A stretch of 39,664 bases of DNA, taken from assembly GCA_946186245.1 (NCBI GenBank), contig CAMHMN010000020.1, positions 1 through 39,664 of the forward strand, written 5' to 3'. This stretch comes from an uncultured Clostridia bacterium. Lineage in GTDB: Bacteria > Bacillota > Clostridia > Oscillospirales > Acutalibacteraceae. The notes below the pieces were generated by a model that was not told the DNA's origin, made no database searches, and was given only the letters and a program-made list of their open reading frames with translations. Position numbers and translations under genes: made by a program. Positions 25,591 through 36,081 of this stretch are shown here, piece by piece. Numbering within the stretch: position 1 is the first letter of the stretch; each line of letters begins with the position of its first letter.

Positions 25591-26343
25591 ATGTTACATT
25601 CGTTCACCAGAAATTACAATGACCTGTCCACCGAAGCCGGATTCCAGTTTGAATTTTACTGCGACTGCTGCGGAAACGGCGTTCAGAGCACCTTTATCCC
25701 TTCCACCACCTACAAGAAACAGCAGAACGCGAGAGGCTTCGGCCGGCTTGCCTCGGCTGTCGGCAGAATGATCGGCGGCGCCGCGGGTGACATCGGCTAT
25801 GCCCTGGAACGCGGCAGCGACGCGGTGGGCAACCGATTCGAGGGTCGTTCTCCCGAATGGCGCAAGGAATATGAGAAGGCGTTTGACGCCGCGCAGGAGG
25901 AAGTGCGCTCCCAGTTTATCAAATGCCCGGCCTGCAACAAATGGGTGTGTTCCGGCTGCTGGAACGAGGACGAAGGACTCTGCACCGACTGCGCTCCCAG
26001 AGAAGCCGGCTATGTCGCGAAGGCACACAGTGAAGCCATTCGCCGCAATATTGACGCCGCCGCCGAATCGGCGCAGGTGTGGAAGGGCAAAATCGAAACC
26101 CGCACCACCATCTGTCCCGAATGCGGCAAGCCCGCCGGCAACGGCAAATTCTGCAACAACTGCGGCGCGCCGCTGAACGTGCAGAAATGTCCCAAGTGCG
26201 GCGCAAGCGTCGCGGCAGGTCTGAAATTCTGCGGCGAATGCGGCTCGCCCATGCAGAAAAAATCCGGCATTTGCCCCAAATGCGGCTTTGAAAACGACGC
26301 GGACATGAAATTCTGCGGCGAATGCGGGACCAAGCTGAACTAA
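25591..26343 (+). CDS. Multi-zinc-ribbon protein (250 aa)
   Basis: Five Cys-rich units: FYCDCCGNG near residue 24; a treble-clef-like CPACNKWVCSGCWNEDEGLCTDC (about 111-133); and three C-terminal double-zinc-ribbons CPECGKPAGNGKFCNNCG, CPKCGASVAAGLKFCGECG and CPKCGFENDADMKFCGECG. Residues 49-85 form a Gly/Ala-rich segment (GFGRLASAVGRMIGGAAGDIGYAL) that could be amphipathic. GGGAGG precedes the ATG. Related DZANK/zinc-ribbon proteins are common in Firmicutes and have no clear function. Its last codons and stop belong to a 19-bp tandem repeat. Confidence 0.82.
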   Translation: MLHSFTRNYNDLSTEAGFQFEFYCDCCGNGVQSTFIPSTTYKKQQNARGFGRLASAVGRMIGGAAGDIGYALERGSDAVGNRFEGRSPEWRKEYEKAFDAAQEEVRSQFIKCPACNKWVCSGCWNEDEGLCTDCAPREAGYVAKAHSEAIRRNIDAAAESAQVWKGKIETRTTICPECGKPAGNGKFCNNCGAPLNVQKCPKCGASVAAGLKFCGECGSPMQKKSGICPKCGFENDADMKFCGECGTKLN

Positions 26344-26428
26344 CATTCAGCCGCTGAACTAGCGTTCCGCCGCTGAATTGACGTTCCGCCGCTGAATTGA
26401 CGTTCCGCCGCTGAATTGACGTTCCGCT
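26334..26428 (+). repeat. Five tandem 19-bp repeats starting inside the last codons of the zinc-ribbon gene
   Basis: Units begin GCTGAACTAACATTC, GCTGAACTAGCGTTC, then three of GCTGAATTGACGTTC, each ending CGCC/AGCC/CGCT. The stop triplets TAA (26341), TAG (26360) and TGA (26379) are 19 bp apart and so fall in three different frames. Confidence 0.93.
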
Positions 26429-26454
26429 GTCCTTTCCTTATATATATTATATAG

Positions 26455-26495
26455 CAAAAGCCGGTCCTTCCGATGTGGGATGACCGGCTTTTTTG
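26455..26495 (+). terminator. Terminator of the multi-zinc-ribbon gene
   Basis: AAAAGCCGGTC ... GACCGGCTTTT followed by TT; strong bidirectional-looking hairpin after the tandem repeat. Confidence 0.9.
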
Positions 26496-26529
26496 CATTG
26501 CCGCCTGCAAAATTCTATGTGCCTGTCTC

Positions 26530-26557
26530 TTGACATATTTGATAAGTATGTTATAAT
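26530..26557 (+). promoter_or_regulatory. Promoter of the cytidylyltransferase/transaminase pair
   Basis: TTGACA (26530-26535), 16 bp, TATAAT (26552-26557). Confidence 0.88.
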
Positions 26558-26571
26558 CTGTTCATAGCGAT

Positions 26572-26606
26572 GTTCAAAAATTCATCTAGGAAAGATTCTT
26601 TTGAAC
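26572..26606 (+). promoter_or_regulatory. Inverted repeat in the leader of the HTH-cytidylyltransferase gene
   Basis: Perfect 8-bp half sites GTTCAAAA and TTTTGAAC separated by 19 bp, starting 15 bp after the -10 box. The first gene carries its own winged helix, so autoregulation through this site is possible. Confidence 0.5.
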
Positions 26607-26644
26607 AAATATCAGTGAAATAAAACAACTGTGGGGTGTATGAT

Positions 26645-27541
26645 ATGGATTTATCCCGAAAGCAATTCAAGATTTTGGAAACGCTGGCGTGCTCCAGAGA
26701 ATCCTTCACCCAGCGCGATCTGGAGAGAGAAACAGGTCTGAGTCTCGGCACCGTCAACAAGACGGTGAAGGAACTCAATGAACTCGGCCTGACGGAGGAC
26801 GGTGCCATTACCAACGCGGGATTGGACGCGCTGGAACCCTACCGCGTCAAGAGAGCCATTTTTATTGCCGCGGGATTCGGTTCGCGGCTCGTTCCGATCA
26901 CCTTCAACACGCCCAAGCCGCTGGTAAGGGTTCACGGCGTGCGAATCATCGACAGGCTGATCGACGCCTGTCTGGAAGCCGGCATCAGTGAAATATTTAT
27001 CGTGCGCGGATATCTTTCCGAGCTGTTTGATCAGCTTCTCTACAAATATCCGATGATCAAATTTCTGGAAAATCCCGCCTACAACGTCGCCAACAACATC
27101 AGCTCGGCGCTGGTGGCGCGTTATATGCTTTCCAACGCCTATGTATTTGAGGCGGATCTGCTGCTGTACAATCCCAGAATCATCAAAAAATATCATTACA
27201 CCTCCGACTTTCTCGCCATCAAGAAGCAGCGTTCCGACGACTGGTGCTTTCAGGTCAAGGACGGCATCATTATTGACCAAAAGGTCGGCGGCGAAGGCGA
27301 CGACATCTGGCAGATGGTGGGAATTTCCTACTGGAATTCCTCCGACGGCCACAGGCTTTCGCAGGACATAGCGGAAGTCTACGCCTCCCCCGGCGGCAAG
27401 GAGCGTTATTGGGAGCAGGTGCCGCTGGTCTACTGCCGGCAGCATTATTCCGTCGAGGTGATGGATTGTTCGGCGGATGACATTGTGGAAATTGACACCT
27501 TCAACGAGCTGAAAGCCATCGACAAAATCTACGACGTTTGA
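26645..27541 (+). CDS. Winged-helix/nucleotidyltransferase fusion, LicC/PntC-like CTP:phosphocholine or 2-aminoethylphosphonate cytidylyltransferase (298 aa)
   Basis: Residues 1-65 form a winged helix (SRKQFKILETLACSRESFTQRDLERETGLSLGTVNKTVKELNELGLT). Residues 70-298 are a sugar-1-phosphate-nucleotidyltransferase-like domain with the signature FIAAGFGSRLVPITFNTPKPLV (about 73-94), NISSALVARYML, YVFEADLLLYN (metal-binding region) and EIDTFNELKAID. The closest functional types are LicC-like enzymes that make CDP-choline or CDP-AEP. The next gene, 53 bp downstream, is an AEP transaminase, which favours AEP as substrate; fused or paired PntC-transaminase genes are known from phosphonate-lipid/glycan pathways. 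Start at ATG (MDLSRKQ) with GGGGTG 6 nt upstream. No PEP mutase or transferase gene is visible here. Confidence 0.82.
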   Translation: MDLSRKQFKILETLACSRESFTQRDLERETGLSLGTVNKTVKELNELGLTEDGAITNAGLDALEPYRVKRAIFIAAGFGSRLVPITFNTPKPLVRVHGVRIIDRLIDACLEAGISEIFIVRGYLSELFDQLLYKYPMIKFLENPAYNVANNISSALVARYMLSNAYVFEADLLLYNPRIIKKYHYTSDFLAIKKQRSDDWCFQVKDGIIIDQKVGGEGDDIWQMVGISYWNSSDGHRLSQDIAEVYASPGGKERYWEQVPLVYCRQHYSVEVMDCSADDIVEIDTFNELKAIDKIYDV

Positions 27542-27594
27542 CCTGTTTCATTCAGAAAAATTCCAAACTGTAATATAAAAGGAGTATATAACTT

Positions 27595-28722
27595 ATGGAA
27601 ATAAAGAGAAACGTGCTTCTGAATCCCGGTCCTTCCACCACGACAGACACCGTAAAATTCGCGCAGGTGGTGCCGGACATCTGTCCCCGCGAGAAGGAAT
27701 TCGGCGAACTGATGAGAGGATTGCAGGCAGACCTGGTCAAAATTGTACACGGCGATCCGGAGAAATACACCAGCGTACTTTTCTGCGGTTCCGGCACACT
27801 GAATATCGACGTAGCGATCAACAGCCTTCTGCCGGAGGGCAAGAAGGTGCTTGTCATCAACAACGGAGCTTATTCCACACGGGCGGTTGAGATATGTGAG
27901 TTTTACGGACTGCCGCACATCGACCTTCAATTCCCTGTGGACGAGCTGCCGGATCTGAAGGTGGTGGAGGAAACGCTGAAAGCCAATCCCGACATCGGGC
28001 TTGTTCACACCACGCACAACGAGACCGGCACCGGCATTCTCAACCCGATCAGGGAGATCGGGGCGTTGGTGCATCGCTACGGGGCGACCTTCACGGTAGA
28101 CACGACGAGCACTTATGCCATGCGGCCGATTGACATTGAGAAGGACAACATCGACTTCTGCATGGCTTCGGCGCAGAAGGGACTGATGTCGTTTACGGGA
28201 CTGAGCTTCATTGTGGGCAACAAGGCGATCATTGAAGCCAGCAAGGATTATCCGAAGCGTTCCTACTACTGCAATCTGTATTTGCAGTACGAATATTTCA
28301 AAAAGACGGGCGAAATGCACTTCACGCCGCCGGTGCAGACGATTTACGCGACGATTCAGGCGATGAAGGAATACTGGAAGGAAGGCGAAGAAGCGAAGTG
28401 GGCGCGGCATACGCGGGTCTTCAACGCGATCAATGCCGGGCTGGACGAGCTTGGATTCCGTCAGGTGATCAGGCCGGAATGGAGAGCGGGACTGGTTTCC
28501 TCGGCATATTATCCGGACGATGAGAACTGGAATTTTGAGAAGGTACACGATTACTGTTATGAGCGCGGGTTTACGATTTACCCGGGGAAGATCAGCACAG
28601 CGAACACATTCAGGCTTTGTTCACTGGGAGCGATTGACGAAGGGGATATCAAGGATTTCTTTGAGGTATTCAAGGCAGCGTTAGAGGAATACGGGGTACA
28701 AATACCAATCAGGTACGAATAA
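27595..28722 (+). CDS. 2-aminoethylphosphonate:pyruvate aminotransferase-like PLP enzyme (375 aa)
   Basis: Class V aminotransferase: LLNPGPSTTTDTVKFAQ at the N-terminus is the hallmark of the PhnW/AEP transaminase and SGAT group, followed by LFCGSGTLNIDVAINSLL (phosphate-binding region), HNETGTGILNPIREIG, FTVDTTSTYAMRPID and the Schiff-base Lys195 in MASAQKGLMSF. It interconverts phosphonoacetaldehyde and AEP with alanine/pyruvate. In a catabolic setting phnX is expected next to it; here the partner is a cytidylyltransferase, which suggests the biosynthetic direction. AAAGGAG precedes the ATG. The symbol phnW is withheld because the direction is uncertain. Confidence 0.83.
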   Translation: MEIKRNVLLNPGPSTTTDTVKFAQVVPDICPREKEFGELMRGLQADLVKIVHGDPEKYTSVLFCGSGTLNIDVAINSLLPEGKKVLVINNGAYSTRAVEICEFYGLPHIDLQFPVDELPDLKVVEETLKANPDIGLVHTTHNETGTGILNPIREIGALVHRYGATFTVDTTSTYAMRPIDIEKDNIDFCMASAQKGLMSFTGLSFIVGNKAIIEASKDYPKRSYYCNLYLQYEYFKKTGEMHFTPPVQTIYATIQAMKEYWKEGEEAKWARHTRVFNAINAGLDELGFRQVIRPEWRAGLVSSAYYPDDENWNFEKVHDYCYERGFTIYPGKISTANTFRLCSLGAIDEGDIKDFFEVFKAALEEYGVQIPIRYE

Positions 28723-28743
28723 TAAAAGAAAAAAGAAAAAAAG

Positions 28744-28887
28744 GAAAGCGCGCAGCCCCAATAAAGCGAGCGAACGCGAGCGCGGGGTGCAGGGGGCCAC
28801 TGCTCCCTGCCGGGTCAAGGGCAGAGCCCTTGCGGGAGGGTGAGGGCAGAGCCCTCACGAGCGAAGCGAAGCGGAGCGAGCAAGACG
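28744..28887. repeat. Left arm of a 597-bp long inverted repeat (144 bp)
   Basis: GAAAGCGCGCAG ... GCGAGCAAGACG. It matches the inverse complement of 29197-29340 over all 144 bp with only a few mismatches. The arm contains internal hairpins: GCAGGGGGC/GCTCCCTGC-like, AAGGGC-AGA-GCCCTT and TGAGGGC-AGA-GCCCTCA. An A-rich run precedes it. Confidence 0.92.
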
Positions 28888-28972
28888 GGCTAAAACATAC
28901 AAAAAGGGTCAGGCAAATACGGAAAAGAGGAAAAATCACAACGCAACATGTTTCTCATCACGACAGAGCTTT

Positions 28973-29040
28973 TATTCCGATATGTAATATAAAAGATATT
29001 AATTACATATTGGAATATTTGTTTCAAAATTCAATCAATA
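28973..29040. repeat. Dispersed intergenic element, copy C
   Basis: TGTAATATA (28983), 10 bp, ATTACA, 4 bp, GGAATATTT (29012), then TCAATCAATATTC. Same 29-bp register as copies A and B. In this copy the flanks extend the inverted repeat to TATTCCGATATGTAAT / ATTACATATTGGAATA. It lies in the core between the two 144-bp arms. Confidence 0.62.
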
Positions 29041-29060
29041 TTCAAAGAACAAACAACAGA

Positions 29061-29119
29061 AAAACAGCACTTGCAAAGCTGCGTCAATCCAATGACGACT
29101 GTCTTTGAAGTGCTGTTTT
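29061..29119. terminator. Long imperfect stem-loop between convergent aminotransferase and gyrA genes
   Basis: AAAACAGCACTT / AAGTGCTGTTTT, then CAAAG/CTTTG after one bulged base, then CGTCA/TGACG at the tip. On the minus strand it is followed by TTTTTC, so it can terminate gyrA; on the plus strand it is followed by TTTTGTTATT. Confidence 0.7.
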
Positions 29120-29196
29120 GTTATTATCGGAAGAAATTTGGCTTTTGGTGGGAATTGCTTTGGCATTCGCCCTACGCCTTTTTCTTTGGCTGGGTG

Positions 29197-29340
29197 CGTC
29201 TTGCTCGCTCGGCGTTGCCTCGCTCGTGAGGGCTCTGCCCTCACCCTCCCGCAAGGGCTCTGCCCTTGACCCGGCAGGGAGCAGTGGCCCCCTGCACCCC
29301 GCGCTCGCGTTCGCTCGCTTTATTGGCGCTGCGCGCTTTC
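29197..29340. repeat. Right arm of the 597-bp long inverted repeat (144 bp)
   Basis: Inverse of the arm at 28744-28887, ending CTGCGCGCTTTC and followed at once by a TTTTTC run and the gyrA stop codon. The spurious translation LDPAGSSGPLHP comes from this repeat. No transposase gene lies between the arms. Confidence 0.92.
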
Positions 29341-29384
<44 letters not shown>

Positions 29385-31886
29385 TTATTCTTCTTCCTTT
29401 TCTTCCTTTTCCTCCTCTTCCTCCACCGTATTATCTACACTATCCGTCTGCTCGCCTTCCTCGTGCTTCACTCTCGCTAAGGCTACCACCTTCCCGCCGT
29501 CTTCAATCTTCATCACTCGCACGCCTTTACTCGGCCTCGCGCATTCCCTGATCTCGTTCACGGCAATTCGGATAATAACCCCAGAATTATTGATAATAAT
29601 CACATCATCGTCATCGTCAACCACACGAATCGCAGCTACATCGCCGTTCTCACTGCGGTAATTCTTAATGCCCATTCCGCCGCGGCTCTGCAAACGGTAA
29701 TCCGAAATAGGCGTCAGCCTTCCGTAGCCCGTTTCGCTCACCGTCAGCACCCGGCCGCCTTCACGCAGCGTGGACATGCCGACCACTTCGTCCCCTTCCC
29801 GCAGACGAATCGCATGCACGCCTGCCGCGCCGCGTCCCATCGCTCTCACGTCATTCTCGTTGAATCGGATCGCGTAGCCGCCCTTCGTCGCGACAAGCAA
29901 TTCATTGCTGCCGTTGGTCAGCCGCGTCCACACCAGCGAATCGTCGTCCCGCAGGCTCAAAGCAATGAGTCCCTTCTTGCGGATATTGCCGAATTCGCTC
30001 AGCGCCGTCCTCTTGATGAGTCCGTTCTTCGTCACCATCACCAGGTACATCTCATGCTCGTAGGATTTCAGCACCCTGATCATCTCGGTGATCTTCTCGT
30101 CCCCCTCCAGCGGAAGCAGGTTGACGATATTGATCCCCTTGGAAGAGCGCGAGCCTTCCGGAATTTCATACCCTTTCAGCCGGTAGACCCTTCCGCGGTC
30201 GGAGAAGAACATGACGTAATCGTGCGTGGAAGTGATGAACATCTCCGTCGGCACGTCTTCTTCACGCCTCGCCATGCCGCTCACACCCCTGCCGCCTCTG
30301 TGCTGAATCTGGTAGGTGTCGAGCTTCTGACGCTTGACATAGCCGAATGCCGTGAAGGTGATCACGCAGTCCTCTTCTTTGATGAGGTCTTCAATGTCCA
30401 TCTCGCCCGAAATGGTTTCAATCTGTGTCCTGCGTTCGTCGCCGAATTTGCGGGCGATTTCCTGCGATTCTTCGATGATGATGTCGCGCCTGCGTTCCTC
30501 GCGGGCAATAATGTCGTTGCAGTCCTCGATTTTTTCGAGTAACGCTTTCAGCTCGGCCTCCAGCTTTTCCTTCTCCATGCCGGTGAGCTGTGCCAGACGC
30601 ATCTGCACAATCGCCTGCGCCTGCACTTCGTCAAAGCCGAATCGGTCCATGAGTCGCTGCTTGCCTTCGGGGATATTCTTGGAGGAACGGAGAATCGCGA
30701 TCACTTCGTCGATGAAGTCCAGCGCCACCTTCAACGCTTCAAGGATATGGGCGCGTTCCTTTGCCTTCTTGAGGTCAAAGATCGTCCTGCGCAGAATCAC
30801 TTCGAGCTGGTGCTTGATGTAGTACTCCAGCATCTGCTTCAGGGTGAGGGTTCTCGGCACGCCGTCCACAATGGCCAGGTGAATCGCGCCGAAGGTAATC
30901 TGCATCTGGGTGTTCTTGAAAAGGTTGTTCAGCACCACATTCGGCGAAGCGTCCCGCTTGACGTCGATGGTGATACGCATGCCTTCACGGTCGGAATGGT
31001 CATCGCAATTGCTGATGCCTTCCAGCCTTTTTTCCTTGACAAGGTCGCTGATGCTCTCGATCAGGCGTGCCTTGTTGACCTGATAGGGCAGCTCCGTCAC
31101 CACAATCTGATAGCGTCCGTTGGGACGTTCCACGATTTCCGCCTTGGCACGGACGGTGATCTTGCCGCGTCCGGTGGCGTAAGCCGCCCGAATGCCGGCG
31201 CGTCCCATAATAATGCCGCCTGTCGGGAAGTCCGGACCCTGAATGCATTCCATCAGCTCGTCAAGGGTCGCGTCGGGATTTTTGAGCAGCAGACACACCG
31301 CGTCGATGGTTTCGCGGAGATTGTGCGGGGCGATATTGGTTGCCATGCCGACCGCAATTCCCGTCGAGCCGTTGACTAGAAGATTCGGATAGCGCGAAGG
31401 CAGCACCGTCGGCTCCTGGTGCGAATCGTCGAAGTTGTTGGTGAAATCCACCGTTTCCTTGTCGATATCGGTGAGCATTTCCATGGAAATCTTGCTCATC
31501 TTGGCTTCGGTATAACGGTAGGCGGCAGGCGGGTCGCCGTCCACGGAACCGAAGTTGCCGTGTCCGTCCACCAGCATATATCTCATGGAGAAATCCTGCG
31601 CCAGACGCACCAACGCGTCGTAGACCGAGGCGTCACCGTGGGGATGATAACGACCCAGCACGGCGCCGACGGTGGTGGCGCACTTCTTGTAGGCGCGTTC
31701 GGGATAGAGTCCGTCCTCGTACATTGTATAGAGAATGCGCCGGTGCACCGGCTTCAATCCGTCGCGGACATCCGGCAGCGCACGCTGCACGATAACCGAC
31801 ATCGAATACGCGAGGAAGGAATCCTTCATCTCGTGGTTGATATCGACCTCAATGATTTTTTGGTTTTCATGACCTTCATATTCCAT
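29385..31886 (-). CDS. gyrA: DNA gyrase subunit A (833 aa)
   Basis: Breakage-reunion subunit of gyrase. N-terminal [38 protein letters not shown], active Tyr125 in [11 protein letters not shown], quinolone-determining stretch [19 protein letters not shown], and the CTD with the GyrA box QHRGGRG in blade one ([14 protein letters not shown]). In the QRDR the residue equivalent to E. coli Ser83 is Ala86 (with Ser87 next to it), as in mycobacteria. Ends in an acidic run ([12 protein letters not shown]). AAGGAG precedes the ATG. Unlike many Firmicutes, it is separated from gyrB by 425 bp. Confidence 0.98.
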   Translation of the reverse strand: MEYEGHENQKIIEVDINHEMKDSFLAYSMSVIVQRALPDVRDGLKPVHRRILYTMYEDGLYPERAYKKCATTVGAVLGRYHPHGDASVYDALVRLAQDFSMRYMLVDGHGNFGSVDGDPPAAYRYTEAKMSKISMEMLTDIDKETVDFTNNFDDSHQEPTVLPSRYPNLLVNGSTGIAVGMATNIAPHNLRETIDAVCLLLKNPDATLDELMECIQGPDFPTGGIIMGRAGIRAAYATGRGKITVRAKAEIVERPNGRYQIVVTELPYQVNKARLIESISDLVKEKRLEGISNCDDHSDREGMRITIDVKRDASPNVVLNNLFKNTQMQITFGAIHLAIVDGVPRTLTLKQMLEYYIKHQLEVILRRTIFDLKKAKERAHILEALKVALDFIDEVIAILRSSKNIPEGKQRLMDRFGFDEVQAQAIVQMRLAQLTGMEKEKLEAELKALLEKIEDCNDIIAREERRRDIIIEESQEIARKFGDERRTQIETISGEMDIEDLIKEEDCVITFTAFGYVKRQKLDTYQIQHRGGRGVSGMARREEDVPTEMFITSTHDYVMFFSDRGRVYRLKGYEIPEGSRSSKGINIVNLLPLEGDEKITEMIRVLKSYEHEMYLVMVTKNGLIKRTALSEFGNIRKKGLIALSLRDDDSLVWTRLTNGSNELLVATKGGYAIRFNENDVRAMGRGAAGVHAIRLREGDEVVGMSTLREGGRVLTVSETGYGRLTPISDYRLQSRGGMGIKNYRSENGDVAAIRVVDDDDDVIIINNSGVIIRIAVNEIRECARPSKGVRVMKIEDGGKVVALARVKHEEGEQTDSVDNTVEEEEEKEEKEEE

Positions 31887-32311
31887 GGGCTGTCGTCTCC
31901 TTAATTGTCTGTTACGAACTGTAATATTCTTTCAGAAATACCACTTTTTTTAACCCGATTTCACCGGGTTATTCATGATTTCCAACTTTTCCCTAAGAAT
32001 CCACTTTCATTCAACCGCTAATTGTGGAAAACTCGGTTGAAACTGTTAAAACTTATTGTAATATTAAATTCATAATTTACGGTTCGGAATATTTTTGCCT
32101 GAGTTTTTCAATATTACAGTGGGTTATCAACCTTTTCCACCGAGTTTTCCACCAATTTTGCGGATTTCTCCACGTCAGCCGGTCAAAAACCCCATTTGAT
32201 GCGGCATACAACCGGTGGAATACTCTGTGGATACTGTTGAAAAAAATATATTCCAAGCGCGAAGCGCTTCCTATATTTATCATTTTTCAGTTTTAAGTTA
32301 GCGAAAGCGCA
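31887..32311. other. gyrB-gyrA intergenic region with DnaA-box-like cluster
   Basis: No gene. It contains TGTGGAAAA (32023-32031), TTTTCCACC (32133 and 32145), TGTGGATAC (32226-32234, one mismatch to TGTGGATAA), an inverted repeat TTCAACCG/CGGTTGAA around the first box (32009-32041), dispersed element copy B, and an AACCCG/CGGGTT hairpin near 31953-31971 followed by A (not T) in the gyrA direction. I see no clear sigma-A promoter for gyrA. Confidence 0.6.
32057..32096. repeat. Dispersed intergenic element, copy B
   Basis: TGTAATATT (32057), 10 bp, TTTACG, 4 bp, GGAATATTTTT (32086). Spacing is identical to copies A and C; the second half site is degenerate and the tail differs. Confidence 0.58.
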
Positions 32312-34444
<2,133 letters not shown>

Positions 34445-34508
34445 TCATGAAAAAAGGCGCGCAAGTACGAAAAAACGCCCTTTTTCAGCTTTTGGTCTAT
34501 ATGAAATA

Positions 34509-34517
34509 ATTATATCA
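34509..34517 (-). promoter_or_regulatory. Extended -10 promoter of gyrB
   Basis: Minus strand TGATATAAT (TATAAT at 34509-34514), a TGn extended -10; the -35 region is poor. About 80 bp before the TTG start. Confidence 0.6.
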
Positions 34518-34565
34518 CAAACAGCTGAAAAATGCCATAATAAATTTTTAAATTTTTTCCCTATT

Positions 34566-34587
34566 TATTAGTATGTTAATACTAATA
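34566..34587. promoter_or_regulatory. 22-bp perfect palindrome upstream of the gyrB promoter
   Basis: TATTAGTAT-n4-ATACTAATA, about 50 bp upstream of the gyrB -10 box and beyond the remB terminator. Operator-like, regulator unknown. Confidence 0.5.
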
Positions 34588-34645
34588 TATTCATTATTTC
34601 CAGCCCGAAGCGATGATTTTCTATTCTCTGTTCTTTGGCAAGGGC

Positions 34646-34689
34646 AAAAAAAGCGTCGTATTCCGGCTGTAACGCTCAGAATACGACGT
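34646..34689 (-). terminator. Terminator after remB
   Basis: Minus strand ACGTCGTATTC ... GAATACGACGC followed by TTTTTTT. Ends the yaaA-recF-remB transcript, so gyrB uses its own promoter. Confidence 0.92.
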
Positions 34690-34709
34690 AAATTGCATCC
34701 GATATAAGT

Positions 34710-34961
34710 TTATATGCCTGTGCCCTGTTCGGCGCGCCCTGCGAGCGCTGAAGGCGAAATCTGACAGAGATAAACGCTGCCGTCCCTGCACAGCACGAAG
34801 CTCTTGGGCAGATCGCTGGTGACAGCCGTCACCCTTCCGGCCTTTTCCGCCAGCCGGAGAAGGTTGCGCGTATGCTTGGAAATGGTGGTGTTGTCCATAT
34901 CGAAAATGCCGATAATCTCCCTTTCGGGAATCACGTAATTGTTGCCTAAATGCAGGTACAT
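34710..34961 (-). CDS. remB: RemB-like DUF370 protein (83 aa)
   Basis: MYLHLGNNYVIPEREIIGIFDMDNTTISKHTRNLL is the DUF370 (RemA/RemB) pattern; VTSDLPKSFVLCRDGSVYLCQISPSAL completes the domain. RemA is a DNA-binding regulator of matrix genes in Bacillus; RemB lies between recF and gyrB there, as here. 25 bp after recF, same transcript. Confidence 0.92.
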   Translation of the reverse strand: MYLHLGNNYVIPEREIIGIFDMDNTTISKHTRNLLRLAEKAGRVTAVTSDLPKSFVLCRDGSVYLCQISPSALAGRAEQGTGI

Positions 34962-34986
34962 TTTGTCAACTTTCTCCCTTCACCCT

Positions 34987-36081
34987 TCAGCCCGAATAAA
35001 ACCTTCCGCCCTCGACTTCGATAATTCTGCCTTTGTCCAGCCCCTTGACGGTGTGCGGATCGCAGCAGGAAATAAAAACCTGCCAGCCCTCCATATGGTT
35101 GAGAAGGTAATCCTGCCGCAGGCTGTCGAGTTCGCTCATCACGTCGTCCAGCACGGCGATGGGCCTCTCCCCTGCCGATTGCTCCAGAAGGGACGCCTCC
35201 GCCAGCTTGAGCGCCAGCACGCAGGAACGCTTCTGCCCCTGCGAGGCATAGGAACGAGCCGCCATGCCGTTGACCGCGATGTTCAGATCATCCCTGTGGG
35301 CGCCGTAATTTGTACATCCCTGGGCGAGATCGGAAGCGCGGTGCGCTTCCAGCTGTTTTTTCAATTCGCAAGCGGTCTCCTGCACCGAGTCAGAATTCAG
35401 AAAGCCGCAGGAATAGCGCAGACTGACAGAATCCCTGCCGGAGGAAATGCCGTCGAAGATTTCTTCGGCCTTGCCCACCAGCCGGGAAACGTATTCCGCC
35501 CGTTTGCAGGCAATTCTCGCGCCGGTCTGGGAGAGATTCTCGTCCCAGATATCCAGCATGGATTCAAAGCCCGCGGTGGAGGCGGATTTTTTGAGGAAGG
35601 CATTGCGCTGGGCCAAAATCCGGTTGTATTCCACCAGCAGCCGCGGATAGGCCGGGAACTGCTGGGAAATCGCCGCGTCAAGGAATCGGCGGCGCTCAGC
35701 GGAACCGCCCTTGACGAGGCTCATATTGTCGGGCGAAAAGACCACCGCGCAGAACCGTCCGATGAAGCCGGTCGCCGCCGCCAGCTTGACGCCGTTGAGA
35801 GTGGCCTGCTTCTTGTCGGTAATGACGAGGCTGGCGCTCTGTTCCCGTTTTTCGGCGAAGAAATCCAGCTCCATGCGGGCGAATTTTTCCCCTCTGGCGA
35901 TGAGCTCGGCATTCTTGGCGCCGCGGAAGGAGCGCACGCCGGTGAAAAGGCAGAGCGCTTCGAGGAGGTTTGTCTTTCCCTGACCGTTCTGACCGCTGAT
36001 GACGTTGACGCCATCGGCAAATTCAATAGGTTCGGCCGCGAGATTGCGGTAATTCTGGGTGGAAATTCGGCGGGCAATCAT
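34987..36081 (-). CDS. recF: DNA replication/repair protein RecF (364 aa)
   Basis: SMC-like ABC ATPase that helps load RecA at gaps. Walker [10 protein letters not shown] (residues 30-38), [29 protein letters not shown], signature [18 protein letters not shown], Walker [12 protein letters not shown]. Normal length. The ATG overlaps the yaaA stop (ATGA), so translation is coupled. Confidence 0.97.
   Translation of the reverse strand: MIARRISTQNYRNLAAEPIEFADGVNVISGQNGQGKTNLLEALCLFTGVRSFRGAKNAELIARGEKFARMELDFFAEKREQSASLVITDKKQATLNGVKLAAATGFIGRFCAVVFSPDNMSLVKGGSAERRRFLDAAISQQFPAYPRLLVEYNRILAQRNAFLKKSASTAGFESMLDIWDENLSQTGARIACKRAEYVSRLVGKAEEIFDGISSGRDSVSLRYSCGFLNSDSVQETACELKKQLEAHRASDLAQGCTNYGAHRDDLNIAVNGMAARSYASQGQKRSCVLALKLAEASLLEQSAGERPIAVLDDVMSELDSLRQDYLLNHMEGWQVFISCCDPHTVKGLDKGRIIEVEGGRFYSG

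Noticed and set aside
26334..26428. CRISPR array
   Set aside because: The 19-bp units are directly contiguous with no spacers and there are no cas genes.
28744..29340. Insertion sequence
   Set aside because: The arms look like terminal inverted repeats but the core is only about 310 bp, AT-rich, and has no transposase frame. Kept as a repeat, possibly MITE-like.
31953..31971. Terminator between gyrB and gyrA
   Set aside because: The AACCCG/CGGGTT hairpin is followed by A residues, not T, in the transcription direction.
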